From contig NZ_FNAD01000004.1 in assembly GCF_900101745.1 (NCBI RefSeq), forward strand, positions 62,001-126,000: a stretch of DNA of 64,000 nt, in the 5' to 3' direction. How positions within the stretch are numbered: the stretch's first letter is position 1; each line of letters begins with the position of its first letter. This document shows, piece by piece, positions 25,296 through 33,601 of this stretch. The notes below the pieces were generated by a model that had not been told where the DNA came from, made no database searches, and saw nothing but the letters and a program-made list of their open reading frames with translations. The stretch is from Glycomyces harbinensis (GTDB taxonomy: Bacteria; Actinomycetota; Actinomycetes; Mycobacteriales; Micromonosporaceae). The position numbers and the translations under genes were made by a program.

Positions 25296-25438
25296 TTCTG
25301 TCATGCCTTCGTCACTCCATTTTGGACCCGATTTGTTCCATTTAGGGCAATTGTCCACGCTCCGAAGTCGGATCAATACCCTGTGTTGATATCTAAGCCG
25401 CTAATCGGAATTTTCTGGATTCTCCGGTATCGAGACCC

Positions 25439-25467
25439 TTGACATCACAGTGAGACATAGGCAAACT
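25439..25467 (+). promoter_or_regulatory. promoter of the first GH6 gene
   Basis: TTGACA at 25439-25444, 17-nt spacer, CAAACT at 25462-25467. The CebR-like box lies about 30 nt downstream. Confidence 0.5.
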
Positions 25468-25497
25468 TCGATGTTATCCGGATGCGTCCGGTGAAAC

Positions 25498-25511
25498 TGG
25501 GAGCGCTTCCG
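25498..25511. promoter_or_regulatory. CebR-like operator
   Basis: TGGGAGCGCTTCCG, matching the actinobacterial CebR consensus TGGGAGCGCTCCCA at 11 of 14 positions. CebR-type LacI repressors release it on cellobiose. Confidence 0.7.
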
Positions 25512-25574
25512 CTGTACACCCGGTACCTGCGGAGCCGCCACCGGTTCGTCAGCCTCACGAGCAAGGGAAGGCAC

Positions 25575-27017
25575 ATGACGCTCAACCGAAGCAAGCAGAC
25601 CACGAGGAGCAGGCGCGGGCGGCGCCTGGGAGCGCTCGCAGCGGCGACGCTCGCGGCCGCCACCGTCAGCGCCGTCGCGGTGAACACCGCCGGCGCCGAG
25701 GAGAACCCCGACGAAGGAGTGGGGGCCGCGCAGGCCAAGGTCGACAACCCCTACGAGGGCGCACAGGTCTACGTCAACCCCACCTGGTCGGCCAACGCGG
25801 CCGCCGAGCCCGGCGGCGAGGCGATCGCCGACGAGCCCACGGGCGTGTGGCTCGACCGCATCAGCGCGATCGAGGGCAACGACTCCCCCACGACCGGTTC
25901 GATGGGACTGGCCGACCACCTCGACGAGGCGGTCGCCCAGGGCGCGGACGTCATCCAGGTCGTCATCTACAACCTGCCGGGCCGCGACTGCGCGGCGCTC
26001 GCCTCCAACGGCGAGCTGGCGGCGGACGAGATCGACCGGTACAAGTCCGAGTACATCGACGAGATCGTGGCGATCCAGAGCGACCCGGCGTACGCCGGCC
26101 TCAGGATCGTCAACGTGATCGAGATCGACTCGCTCCCGAACCTGGTCACCAACGTCTCGCCCCGCGCGACGGCCACGCCGCAGTGCGACGAGATGAAGTC
26201 GAACGGCAACTACGAGGACGGCGTCTCCTACGCCGTGGCCGAGCTCGGCGCGCTGCCGAACACGTACAACTACATCGACGCCGGCCACCACGGCTGGATC
26301 GGCTGGGGCGACACGAACCCCGAGTACGACAACTTCAACGCCTCGGCGGCGCTCTTCGGCTCGCTCATCGGCCAGAACGGCATGACGGCCGACCACATCC
26401 ACGGCTTCATCTCCAACACCGCGAACTACTCGGTGCTCGAGGAGCCGTACTGGACGGTCGACCAGAACGTCGGCGGGCAGCCGCTGAACCAGAACCCGAA
26501 CCTGCCCTGGGTCGACTGGAACGACTTCAACAACGAGAAGGACTTCACCGAGGCCCTTCGCGAGGAGCTCATCGCCAACGGGTTCAACGAGGACATCGGC
26601 ATGCTCATCGACACCAGCCGCAACGGCTGGGGCGGCGACTACCGGCCCACGGGCCCGTCGACCTCGACCGACCCGGTGACCTTCGTCGACGATTCCCGTA
26701 TCGACCAGCGCATCCAGAAGGGCAACTGGTGCAACCAGGCCGGTGCCGGCCTCGGCGAGCGCCCGCAGGCCTCGCCCGAGCCGTGGATCGACGCCTATGT
26801 CTGGATCAAGCCTCCGGGCGAGTCCGACGGGGCCTCCGAGGAGATCCCGAACGACGAGGGCAAGGGCTTCGACGAGATGTGCGACCCCGACTACCAGGGC
26901 AACCCGCGCAACGGCAACAACCCGAGCGGCGCCCGCGACGACATGCCGCTGTCGGGCCACTGGTCCTCCGAGCAGTTCCAGGAACTCCTCCAGAACGCCT
27001 ATCCCCCGGTGGGCTGA
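25575..27017 (+). CDS. secreted GH6 exocellulase (Cel6B-like), no CBM
   Basis: A 480-residue cellobiohydrolase. The N-terminus has a long Arg-rich signal (RSRRGRRLGALAAATLAAAT), Tat or Sec, ending near residue 42. The GH6 catalytic domain follows directly, from KVDNPYEGAQVYVNPTWSA to the C-terminal QFQELLQNAYPPVG. Key acidic residues sit in YNLPGRDCAALASNGEL (pKa-modulating Asp), IEIDSLPNLVTN (acid Asp) and KPPGESDGASEE. The domain closely resembles Thermobifida Cel6B, including the extended loops that enclose the tunnel, so it should release cellobiose from non-reducing ends. It has no carbohydrate-binding module, unlike the adjacent paralogue. The ATG at 25575 has AAGGGAAGG upstream. Transcription is likely repressed by a CebR-like protein. 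Confidence 0.92.
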   Translation: MTLNRSKQTTRSRRGRRLGALAAATLAAATVSAVAVNTAGAEENPDEGVGAAQAKVDNPYEGAQVYVNPTWSANAAAEPGGEAIADEPTGVWLDRISAIEGNDSPTTGSMGLADHLDEAVAQGADVIQVVIYNLPGRDCAALASNGELAADEIDRYKSEYIDEIVAIQSDPAYAGLRIVNVIEIDSLPNLVTNVSPRATATPQCDEMKSNGNYEDGVSYAVAELGALPNTYNYIDAGHHGWIGWGDTNPEYDNFNASAALFGSLIGQNGMTADHIHGFISNTANYSVLEEPYWTVDQNVGGQPLNQNPNLPWVDWNDFNNEKDFTEALREELIANGFNEDIGMLIDTSRNGWGGDYRPTGPSTSTDPVTFVDDSRIDQRIQKGNWCNQAGAGLGERPQASPEPWIDAYVWIKPPGESDGASEEIPNDEGKGFDEMCDPDYQGNPRNGNNPSGARDDMPLSGHWSSEQFQELLQNAYPPVG

Positions 27018-27056
27018 GGGAGGCTGAGGGCGAACCGGCACTTCGCCCGTGACAGG

Positions 27057-27090
27057 ACGGCGGGGCCGCGCGAGAGCGCGGCCCCGCCGT
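27057..27090 (+). terminator. terminator of the first GH6 gene
   Basis: 15-bp perfect stem (27057-27071 with 27076-27090) and GAGA loop, 40 nt after the stop. Confidence 0.85.
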
Positions 27091-27200
27091 CGTGCGCCCG
27101 GGAAAGCGGTCGCCGCGGATACCGGCGACGCGGAAGCCGTTGCGGTGAAGAAGTTTTTCTAAGGGAACCGTCCGGTTCCGCGGGAGCGTTTTCACTGATT

Positions 27201-27210
27201 CAAGCGCTTG
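27201..27210. promoter_or_regulatory. palindrome CAAGCGCTTG
   Basis: A perfect 10-bp palindrome with the LacI-family look, about 70 nt upstream of the -35 of the second GH6 gene. It resembles the GCAAGCGTT motif of the pectinase promoters. Confidence 0.35.
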
Positions 27211-27280
27211 CCGGTCAGATCCGCGCCTTCGAATCCACTGCGAATACGGGCTCGACGCTGGAAATATCCCGGCTTACCTC

Positions 27281-27310
27281 TTGACAGTCCATCTATATAT
27301 CGGAGATTAT
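27281..27310 (+). promoter_or_regulatory. promoter of the second GH6 gene
   Basis: TTGACA at 27281-27286, 18-nt AT-rich spacer, GATTAT at 27305-27310. The CebR-like box follows at the expected start site. Confidence 0.55.
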
Positions 27311-27322
27311 CAATGCACACCT

Positions 27323-27336
27323 TGGGAGCGCTTCCC
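27323..27336. promoter_or_regulatory. CebR-like operator
   Basis: TGGGAGCGCTTCCC, 12 of 14 positions identical to the CebR consensus TGGGAGCGCTCCCA, immediately downstream of the -10. Confidence 0.75.
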
Positions 27337-27398
27337 TCGGTGGACACCCGTTCTGGGCCGATTCACAGCGGCCCTTCGACCCTGAAGGACATCGAACT

Positions 27399-29153
27399 AT
27401 GCACGTACCTCGAAGACGAAGGAGACTGGCCGTCACCGGTGTGGCCGTCGCCGCGCTCGCTGCCACTGGGCTGACCTTCGCTTCGGCGAACCAGGCACTC
27501 GCCGAAGAAGGCTGCGAAGTCGACTACAACGTCACCAGCAGCTGGGGCTCAGGATTCCAGGCCAATGTCGTGGTCACCGCCGACGAGCCGATCAACGGCT
27601 GGGAGATCAAGTGGAACTTCCCCTCGGGGACCACGATCTCCAGCGCGTGGAACGTCGACTGGAGCCAGAGCGGCACCGCGTTCACCGGCGGCGACGTCGG
27701 GTGGAACGCTTCCATCAGCTCCGGCCAGAGCCGTGAGATCTTCGGCTTCATCGGCTCCGGCTCCTCCACGGCCCCCGGGACGTTCACCATCAACGGCGAC
27801 GTCTGCAACGGTCCGAGCCAGCCGCCGACCACCGACGAGCCGACCGACCCGGGCAACCCCGGTGGCGGCGACAAGGTCGACAACCCCTACTCCGGGTCGC
27901 AGGTCTACGTGAACCCGCAGTGGTCCGAGCGCGCCGCGGCCGAGCCGGGCGGCGACGCCGTCGCCGACCAGCCCACGGGCGTGTGGCTCGACCGCACCAG
28001 CGCGATCTACGGCAACGACTCCCCGACCACGGGCTCGATGGGTCTCGAAGACCACCTCGACGAGGCCGTGGCGCAGGGCGCCGACGTCATCCAGATCGTC
28101 ATCTACAACCTCCCCGGTCGCGACTGCGCCGCGCTCGCCTCCAACGGCGAACTGGCCGCGGGTGAGATCGACGAGTACAAGAACGACTACATCGACCCGA
28201 TCGTGGAGATCCAGGGCCTGGCCAAGTACGCCGACCTCAAGATCGTCAACGTGATCGAGATCGACTCGCTGCCGAACCTGGTGACCAACGTGTCGCCGCG
28301 TGAGACCGCGACCGCCAACTGCGACACCATGAAGAACAACGGCAACTACGTCGACGGCGTCTCGTACGCGGTCGCCGAGCTCGGCGCTCTGGCGAACACG
28401 TACAACTACATCGACGCCGGCCACCACGGCTGGATCGGTTGGGCCGACACCAACGCGCAGTACGACAACTTCAACGCGTCCGCCGCCCTGTTCGGTTCGC
28501 TCATCGGCGAGAACGGCATGACCGCGGACGACGTCCACGGCTTCATCTCCAACACCGCGAACTACTCGGCGCTGGAAGAGCCCTACTGGGCGGTCAACCA
28601 GAACGTCGGCGGCCAGGCGCTGAACCAGAACCCCAACCTCCCGTGGGTGGACTGGAACGACTTCAACAACGAGAAGGACTTCACGGAGGCCATGCGTGAA
28701 GAACTGATCGACAACGGGTTCAACGAGGACATCGGCATGCTGATCGACACCAGCCGCAACGGCTGGGGCGGCGACTACCGTCCGACCGGCACCTCGACCT
28801 CGACCGACCCGGTGACGTTCGTGGACGAGTCGCGGCTCGACCAGCGCTTCCAGAAGGGCAACTGGTGCAACCAGGCCGGTGCCGGCCTCGGCGAGCGGCC
28901 GCAGGCCGACCCCGAGCCCTGGATCGACGCCTACGTGTGGATCAAGCCCCCCGGTGAGTCGGACGGCTCCTCGGAGCTGATCGACAACGACGAGGGCAAG
29001 GGCTTCGACGAGATGTGCGACCCCGACTACCAGGGCAACATCCGCAACGGCAACAACCCGTCCGGTGCTCGCGACGACATGCCGATCTCGGGCCACTGGT
29101 CCTCCGAGCAGTTCCAGGAGCTCCTCGAGAACGCCTACCCGCCGGTCAACTGA
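27399..29153 (+). CDS. secreted CBM2-GH6 exocellulase (Cel6B-like)
   Basis: A 584-residue cellobiohydrolase. A signal peptide covers about 1-35 (ending ANQALA). An N-terminal CBM2 is at about 38-136 (CEVDYNVTSSWGSGFQANVV, surface Trp residues, closing Cys in NGDVCNG). A Pro/Thr then Gly-rich linker is at about 137-157. The GH6 domain covers about 158-584 with the same catalytic segments as its neighbour (YNLPGRDC, IEIDSLPNLVTN, GESDGSSE). The two catalytic domains are very similar along their whole length, a tandem duplication with gain or loss of the CBM. The start at 27399 has GAAGGA about 9 nt upstream. It works with the first enzyme on crystalline cellulose. Confidence 0.93.
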   Translation: MHVPRRRRRLAVTGVAVAALAATGLTFASANQALAEEGCEVDYNVTSSWGSGFQANVVVTADEPINGWEIKWNFPSGTTISSAWNVDWSQSGTAFTGGDVGWNASISSGQSREIFGFIGSGSSTAPGTFTINGDVCNGPSQPPTTDEPTDPGNPGGGDKVDNPYSGSQVYVNPQWSERAAAEPGGDAVADQPTGVWLDRTSAIYGNDSPTTGSMGLEDHLDEAVAQGADVIQIVIYNLPGRDCAALASNGELAAGEIDEYKNDYIDPIVEIQGLAKYADLKIVNVIEIDSLPNLVTNVSPRETATANCDTMKNNGNYVDGVSYAVAELGALANTYNYIDAGHHGWIGWADTNAQYDNFNASAALFGSLIGENGMTADDVHGFISNTANYSALEEPYWAVNQNVGGQALNQNPNLPWVDWNDFNNEKDFTEAMREELIDNGFNEDIGMLIDTSRNGWGGDYRPTGTSTSTDPVTFVDESRLDQRFQKGNWCNQAGAGLGERPQADPEPWIDAYVWIKPPGESDGSSELIDNDEGKGFDEMCDPDYQGNIRNGNNPSGARDDMPISGHWSSEQFQELLENAYPPVN

Positions 29154-29167
29154 CGGCTGCTATATCA

Positions 29168-29210
29168 ATGGGCCCGGCGCTCTCCGGGAGGCGGATCGCC
29201 GGGCCCCCAT
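29168..29210 (+). terminator. terminator of the second GH6 gene
   Basis: ATGGGCCCGGCG near 29168-29179 pairs with CGCCGGGCCCCCAT at 29197-29210, with a 2-nt bulge. Confidence 0.65.
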
Positions 29211-29237
29211 AGACCACATCCTCGGTTCCTTCCGGTG

Positions 29238-29271
29238 ACCGGGCCCCGCGGGACGGCGGGGCCCGGTCTTT
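29238..29271 (+). terminator. second hairpin with CTTT tail
   Basis: 12-bp perfect stem ACCGGGCCCCGC (29238-29249) with 29256-29267, then CTTT. A back-up terminator for the GH6 gene. Confidence 0.75.
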
Positions 29272-29295
29272 ACCGGTCTCCGCAGGGGAACGGAA

Positions 29296-29331
29296 GCGGC
29301 CCCGGCCGGTCATCAGACCGGCCGGGGCCGC
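29296..29331 (-). terminator. terminator of the TetR gene
   Basis: 15-bp perfect stem (29296-29310 with 29317-29331), 14 nt past the TetR stop on the minus strand. Confidence 0.8.
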
Positions 29332-29345
29332 GTGTCTCCCGTGCT

Positions 29346-29996
29346 TCAGGCCCTGGACTCGCAGAGCGGGCCGCCGATGCCGCGCAGCAGGGTGCCGACG
29401 AACTGCTCGACGGTGTCGGGCCGGTTCAGCTCGCTGTAGTGCCCGTAGACGAAGATCGTCAGGAGCGGGCTGATGAACATGGCCACGGCCAGGTCGAGGT
29501 CGACGTCGTCGGCCAGCTCGCCGCGCTCGGCCCAGTGGGCGAAGGTCTCGCGGACGAAGAGGCGCCGGTGCTCGACCATGCGGTCGTGGTGCTCCTTGTA
29601 CTCCGGTTCCTTCACCGCGGTCATCATGCACTTGAAGACCTTGCGGTCCCTCGCGCCGAACGTCTTGCGCATGTTGTTCGCGATGTGGGTCAGGTCGTCG
29701 CGCAGCGAGGTCCGCGGCATGGTCGTCGGTATCGGCGCCTTGAGCCGCTCGACGGCGGTGACGATGAGCTCCTCCTTCGAGGGCCAGCGCCGGTAGATCG
29801 TGGCCTTCGAGACGCCCGACCGTTCGGCGATGGCCTCGACGCTGACGTCGGTGATGGTCCCGTGCTCGGCGATGAGGTCCAGGGCGGCTTCCAGGATCGA
29901 CTGGCTGACCGCCTCACTGCGGGGGCGGCCCTTGGCGGGGGCCGCCCCGGCGGACTCGTCGGGACCGGTCGTCACTGCGCTGAGCTCGGGAGGCAT
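29346..29996 (-). CDS. TetR-family regulator, cotranscribed with the DHA2 exporter
   Basis: A 216-residue TetR protein. The HTH is at about 24-70 (SQSILEAALDLIAEHGTITD, IAERSGVSKATIYRRWPSKE) and a helical C-terminal domain of the TetR_C type covers about 85-210. It is the second gene of an operon, starting 14 bp after the exporter stop, and most likely represses the operon from the palindrome at 31815-31834. An inducing exporter substrate would release it. Its ATG at 29996 follows the exporter stop closely, so translation may be partly coupled. Confidence 0.85.
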   Translation of the reverse strand: MPPELSAVTTGPDESAGAAPAKGRPRSEAVSQSILEAALDLIAEHGTITDVSVEAIAERSGVSKATIYRRWPSKEELIVTAVERLKAPIPTTMPRTSLRDDLTHIANNMRKTFGARDRKVFKCMMTAVKEPEYKEHHDRMVEHRRLFVRETFAHWAERGELADDVDLDLAVAMFISPLLTIFVYGHYSELNRPDTVEQFVGTLLRGIGGPLCESRA

Positions 29997-30010
29997 GACT
30001 CCATTGTTCC

Positions 30011-31615
30011 TCAGACCTCGACGAGGGCGGGCTCGGCGGCCTGCTCGGGCGAGGTCTCGTCGGTCTCACCCCGGCGGCGGCCGGGGAAGAACAGGGCGAT
30101 GACGACGAGTCCGACGACGCCGACCGCGACCGCGGCGAGCGCGGTGGTGTGCAGTGCGGTGATGAAGGAGTCGTTGGCGGCCTGGACGACCTGGCCGGCC
30201 GTCTCCTGCGGCACCAGCCCGGATTCCAGCGCCCCGTACGTGGAGGCGTAGGACTCGCGGGCCTCGTCCGACAGCTGCGGCGCGGTCTCGGTGATCTCGG
30301 ACTGGTAGGACTGGGCCATGATCGTGCCGAGCACGGCGACGCCGAGGGCGCCGCCGACCTGGCGCAGGGTGTTGGCCAGCGCCGAGCCGACTCCGGCCTT
30401 CTCCTTCGGGACCGAGGACATGAGCGTGTTCATCGCGGGCGGCATGAGGTTGGCCATGCCGGCGCCGGTGATGGCGAACAGGACGATGACGACCCAGACG
30501 GGGGTGTCGGCCTCGAAGACGAACGCGGTGACCAGGAAGTTGGTGATCACCAGGAGCATCGCGACGATGCCGACGGCCTTGGCGCCGAAGCGCTGCACCA
30601 GGGAGTTCGACATGGGTGCGAAGACGAGCATCGAGGCGCCGAACGGGAGGAACAGCAGACCGGTCTCCAGCGGCGAGTAGCCCTTGAGCAGCTGGAGGTA
30701 GAAGGTCATGAAGAACATCAGGCCCATCATCCCGAAGAACGTCAGGGTGATGATGGCCGAGGAGGCCGAGAAGCGCCGGTTCTTGAACAGCTTCATGTCG
30801 AGGGAGGCGTGCGGGATGCGCCGCTCCCAGAGGACGAAGCCGACCAGGACGATCACGCCGAGGGCGATGGTGCCCCAGACCTCGATGCCGGCCCAGGAGC
30901 CGGCGTCGCCGGCTTCGATGATGCCGTAGGTGAGGCTGACGAGGCCGATCATGGACAGGGCCATGCCGACGAAGTCGGCCTTGGCCTGGCTGCCCTTGGA
31001 CTCGGGGGCGAGGATCATGATGGCGATGAGGCCGAAGACGACGATCGGCACGTTGATGAGGAAGACCGAGCCCCACCAGAAGTGCTCCAGGAGCGCGCCG
31101 CCGACGATCGGGCCGATGGCGCCGCCGATGCCGACCGCGCCGGTCCAGATGCCGAGGGCCTTGGGGAACTCCTTGGTGGAGAAGACGTTGCGCAGGAGCG
31201 ACAGCGTCGAGGGCATCATGATCGCCGCGCCGGCGCCCATGAGGGCCCGGTACCAGATGAGCTGGTCGGGGGTGGTGGCGTAGGCCGACAGCAGTGAGGC
31301 GATGCCGAAGACCACGAGGCCGGCGATGAGCATTCTCTTGCGGCCGAGGCGGTCGCCGATGACGCCGGAGGCGAACAGGAGGCCGGCGAAGACCAGGGTG
31401 TAGGAGTTGATCATCCAGGCGAGGTCGCTCTGGGTGGCGCCGACGCCGACGGGGTCGGGTTCGGCGAGGGTCTTCATGGCGACGTTGAGGACGGTGTTGT
31501 CGAGGACGACGACGATGAGGCTGATGACCAGGACGCTGAGGATCGCCCACCGGCGGGGGTGTCCTTGGTCCTCGGTCTCGGCCTCGAAGGCTGGGACGGA
31601 ACGGGTTTCGCTCAC
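30011..31615 (-). CDS. DHA2-family (14-TMS) drug:proton antiporter
   Basis: A 534-residue EmrB/QacA-type MFS exporter with 14 predicted helices. Family motifs: the first helix motif LDNTVLNVAMKTL, motif A GVIGDRLGRKRMLIAGL and motif C GAVGIGGAIGPIVGGALLEH. The C-terminal tail is acidic. It would expel cationic or hydrophobic drugs using the proton gradient. The GTG at 31615 begins MSETRSVPAFEAETE with only a weak GGAAA upstream; the frame is open far upstream to 33295, antisense to ubiD, but that part is not coding. A 180-nt leader with a possible 60-codon frame separates it from the promoter. Confidence 0.88.
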   Translation of the reverse strand: MSETRSVPAFEAETEDQGHPRRWAILSVLVISLIVVVLDNTVLNVAMKTLAEPDPVGVGATQSDLAWMINSYTLVFAGLLFASGVIGDRLGRKRMLIAGLVVFGIASLLSAYATTPDQLIWYRALMGAGAAIMMPSTLSLLRNVFSTKEFPKALGIWTGAVGIGGAIGPIVGGALLEHFWWGSVFLINVPIVVFGLIAIMILAPESKGSQAKADFVGMALSMIGLVSLTYGIIEAGDAGSWAGIEVWGTIALGVIVLVGFVLWERRIPHASLDMKLFKNRRFSASSAIITLTFFGMMGLMFFMTFYLQLLKGYSPLETGLLFLPFGASMLVFAPMSNSLVQRFGAKAVGIVAMLLVITNFLVTAFVFEADTPVWVVIVLFAITGAGMANLMPPAMNTLMSSVPKEKAGVGSALANTLRQVGGALGVAVLGTIMAQSYQSEITETAPQLSDEARESYASTYGALESGLVPQETAGQVVQAANDSFITALHTTALAAVAVGVVGLVVIALFFPGRRRGETDETSPEQAAEPALVEV

Positions 31616-31796
31616 AGGGTTTCCACTTCTGTTGAGAGCGCGAGTGCGCTGGTCGCGGCGGACGGGTGTCCCTGCCGCTCGGCAGCCCGGGCCCGGTCTG
31701 CGGCGGCGCGCGCAGAGGCGCCGTCCGGCCGGGGGCCGTGCTGTGCGGTGTTCTCGTCGCGGCGCCGACCGCGACGGTGATGTGGTGTCGCCACCG

Positions 31797-31802
31797 AGAC
31801 TA
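31797..31802 (-). promoter_or_regulatory. -10 of the exporter/TetR operon
   Basis: TAGTCT on the minus strand. The -35 position (17-nt spacing) falls inside the 20-bp palindrome at 31815-31834. Confidence 0.45.
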
Positions 31803-31814
31803 CGCCATTCCGAA

Positions 31815-31834
31815 ACGATACGGTACCGTATCGT
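31815..31834. promoter_or_regulatory. TetR operator palindrome
   Basis: ACGATACGGTACCGTATCGT, a perfect 20-bp palindrome, about 200 bp upstream of the exporter start and overlapping its predicted -35. It is the likely autoregulatory site of the operon's TetR protein. Confidence 0.75.
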
Positions 31835-31933
31835 AATACGTGTCACAAGAATCGTATCTCGAGGCACCGACAAGACGGCCCGACCTCGCTCTTTCGGGGG
31901 ACAGCGGTGCCGCGGCGGCCCGTTCCCGTCATA

Positions 31934-31969
31934 CCCCGGGGGAAGGATTGCCCCTACCTTTCCCCCGGG
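31934..31969 (+). other. hairpin in the ubiD leader region
   Basis: CCCCGGGGGAAGG (31934-31946) pairs with CCTTTCCCCCGGG (31957-31969) with a one-base bulge. It lies between two divergent genes, where a terminator is not expected, so it may be a leader element of ubiD. No known riboswitch was recognised. The remaining DNA up to 32077 shows nothing else. Confidence 0.4.
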
Positions 31970-32077
31970 AGGGTGGGGGTTTGGGATGGTATCGGTGACC
32001 AGGCCGTGAACGCCGTGCGAAGGACCGTGTTCACTCCGCATCGGCCGTGGCGGGCGGCCCTCGCCCCGGGTGATTGA

Positions 32078-33601
32078 ATGGGCCTCGTGGCACCCAAGTT
32101 CCCGTACGACGACCTGCAGTCGTTCCTGGCCGCCCTCGAAGCCGACGGCGACCTCAAGCGGATCTCGGCCTCGGTCGACCCGCACCTGGAGATCTCCGAG
32201 ATCACCCAGCGGGTGATCCGCGCGGACGGCCCCGCGCTGCTGTTCGAGAACCCGGCCGGCAGCACCATCCCCGTGGCCATCAACCTCTTCGGCACGACCG
32301 AGCGCATGGCCAAGGCCCTCGGGGTCGCCGACCTCGACGAGATCGGGCAGCGCATCGGCGAGCTGGCCAAGCCCGAGCTCCCGCTCGGGTGGGCCGGCAT
32401 CCGCGACGGCCTCGGCAAGCTCATGCAGCTCAAGTCCGTGCCGCCCAAGAAGATCCGCAAGGCCCCGTGCCAGGAAGTGGTCTTCACCGGCGACGACGTG
32501 GACCTGAACATGCTCCCGGGCCTCCAGGTGTGGCCCGGCGACGGCGGGGTCTTCCACAACTTCGGGCTCACGCACACCAAGCACCCCGAGACCGGCAAGC
32601 GCAACGTCGGCCTCTACCGGCTCCAGCAGCACGACGAGCGCTCGATCGGCCTGCACTGGCAGATCCACAAGAACTCCACCAGCCACTACGCCGAGGCCGA
32701 GCGTCGCGGCGAGCGGCTGCCGGTCGCGATCGCGATCGGCCCCGACCCGGTGATGGCCTACGCGGCGACCGCGCCGCTGCCGCCGGACATCGACGAATAC
32801 CTGTTCGCGGGGTTCCTGCGCGGCGAGCGCGTCGAGATGGTCGACTGCCTGACCGTGCCGCTCCAGGTGCCGGCGAACTCGCAGATCGTCCTCGAGGGCT
32901 GGGCCGAGCCTGGCGAGCGCCTGCCCGAGGGGCCCTTCGGCGACCACACGGGGTTCTACACGCCCGTGGAGCCGTTCCCGGTGATGCGGATCGAGGCGAT
33001 GACCATGCGCCAGAACCCGATCTACCACACGATCGTGACCTCGGCCCCGCCCCAGGAGGACCACGGGCTGGGCAAGGCCACCGAGCGGACGTTCCTGCCC
33101 CTCGTCAAGATCATGATCCCCGAGATCGTCGACTACGACATGCCCGCGGCGGGGGTCTTCCACAACTGCGTCATCGTCTCGATCGACAAGAAGTTCCCCA
33201 AGCAGGCGCAGAAGGTCATGAGCGCGATCTGGGGCCTCCAGATGATGAGCCTGACGAAGCTCATCGTGGTCGTCGACGCCGACTGCGACGTGCACGACTA
33301 CCGCGAGGTGGCCTGGCGCGCACTGGGCAATGTGGACTACTCAAGGGACCTGCTGCTCACCGAGGGCCCGGTGGACCACCTCGACCACGCGTCGTACCAC
33401 CAGTTCTGGGGCGGCAAGGCCGGCATCGACGCGACCGCGAAATGGCCCCAGGAGGGCTACACCAGGGGCTGGCCCGAGCCGATGCGCATGAGCTCCTCGG
33501 TGAAAGCCACAGTGGACAAAAGGTGGAAAGAATACGGCCTTGACCCGCACCCGTCGCCCCGCCCGTCCGCTCGCTCCGCTCGCCTCCCCGAACCGGAGTG
33601 A
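32078..33601 (+). CDS. menaquinone-biosynthesis decarboxylase (UbiD family, MqnL-like)
   Basis: A 507-residue UbiD-family prenylated-FMN decarboxylase of the type found in futalosine-pathway actinomycetes. Features seen: GVFHNFGLTHTKHPETGKRN, the catalytic E-R-E region (FGDHTGFYTPVEPFPV) and VDADCDVHDYREVAWRAL near the C-terminus. It would decarboxylate the 1,4-dihydroxy-6-naphthoate ring intermediate. The very C-terminal 20 residues are Pro/Ser/Arg-rich. The ATG at 32078 is used; GTG at 32087 is an alternative, and no strong ribosome site is visible. It is coupled to ubiA by a GTGA overlap. MqnA-E genes and the flavin prenyltransferase UbiX are not in this window. Confidence 0.85.
   Translation: MGLVAPKFPYDDLQSFLAALEADGDLKRISASVDPHLEISEITQRVIRADGPALLFENPAGSTIPVAINLFGTTERMAKALGVADLDEIGQRIGELAKPELPLGWAGIRDGLGKLMQLKSVPPKKIRKAPCQEVVFTGDDVDLNMLPGLQVWPGDGGVFHNFGLTHTKHPETGKRNVGLYRLQQHDERSIGLHWQIHKNSTSHYAEAERRGERLPVAIAIGPDPVMAYAATAPLPPDIDEYLFAGFLRGERVEMVDCLTVPLQVPANSQIVLEGWAEPGERLPEGPFGDHTGFYTPVEPFPVMRIEAMTMRQNPIYHTIVTSAPPQEDHGLGKATERTFLPLVKIMIPEIVDYDMPAAGVFHNCVIVSIDKKFPKQAQKVMSAIWGLQMMSLTKLIVVVDADCDVHDYREVAWRALGNVDYSRDLLLTEGPVDHLDHASYHQFWGGKAGIDATAKWPQEGYTRGWPEPMRMSSSVKATVDKRWKEYGLDPHPSPRPSARSARLPEPE

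Noticed and set aside
31616..33295. Extension of the DHA2 exporter frame to 1094 codons
   Set aside because: The extra 560 codons are antisense to ubiD and lack any family features. The exporter's conserved N-terminus begins near 31615.
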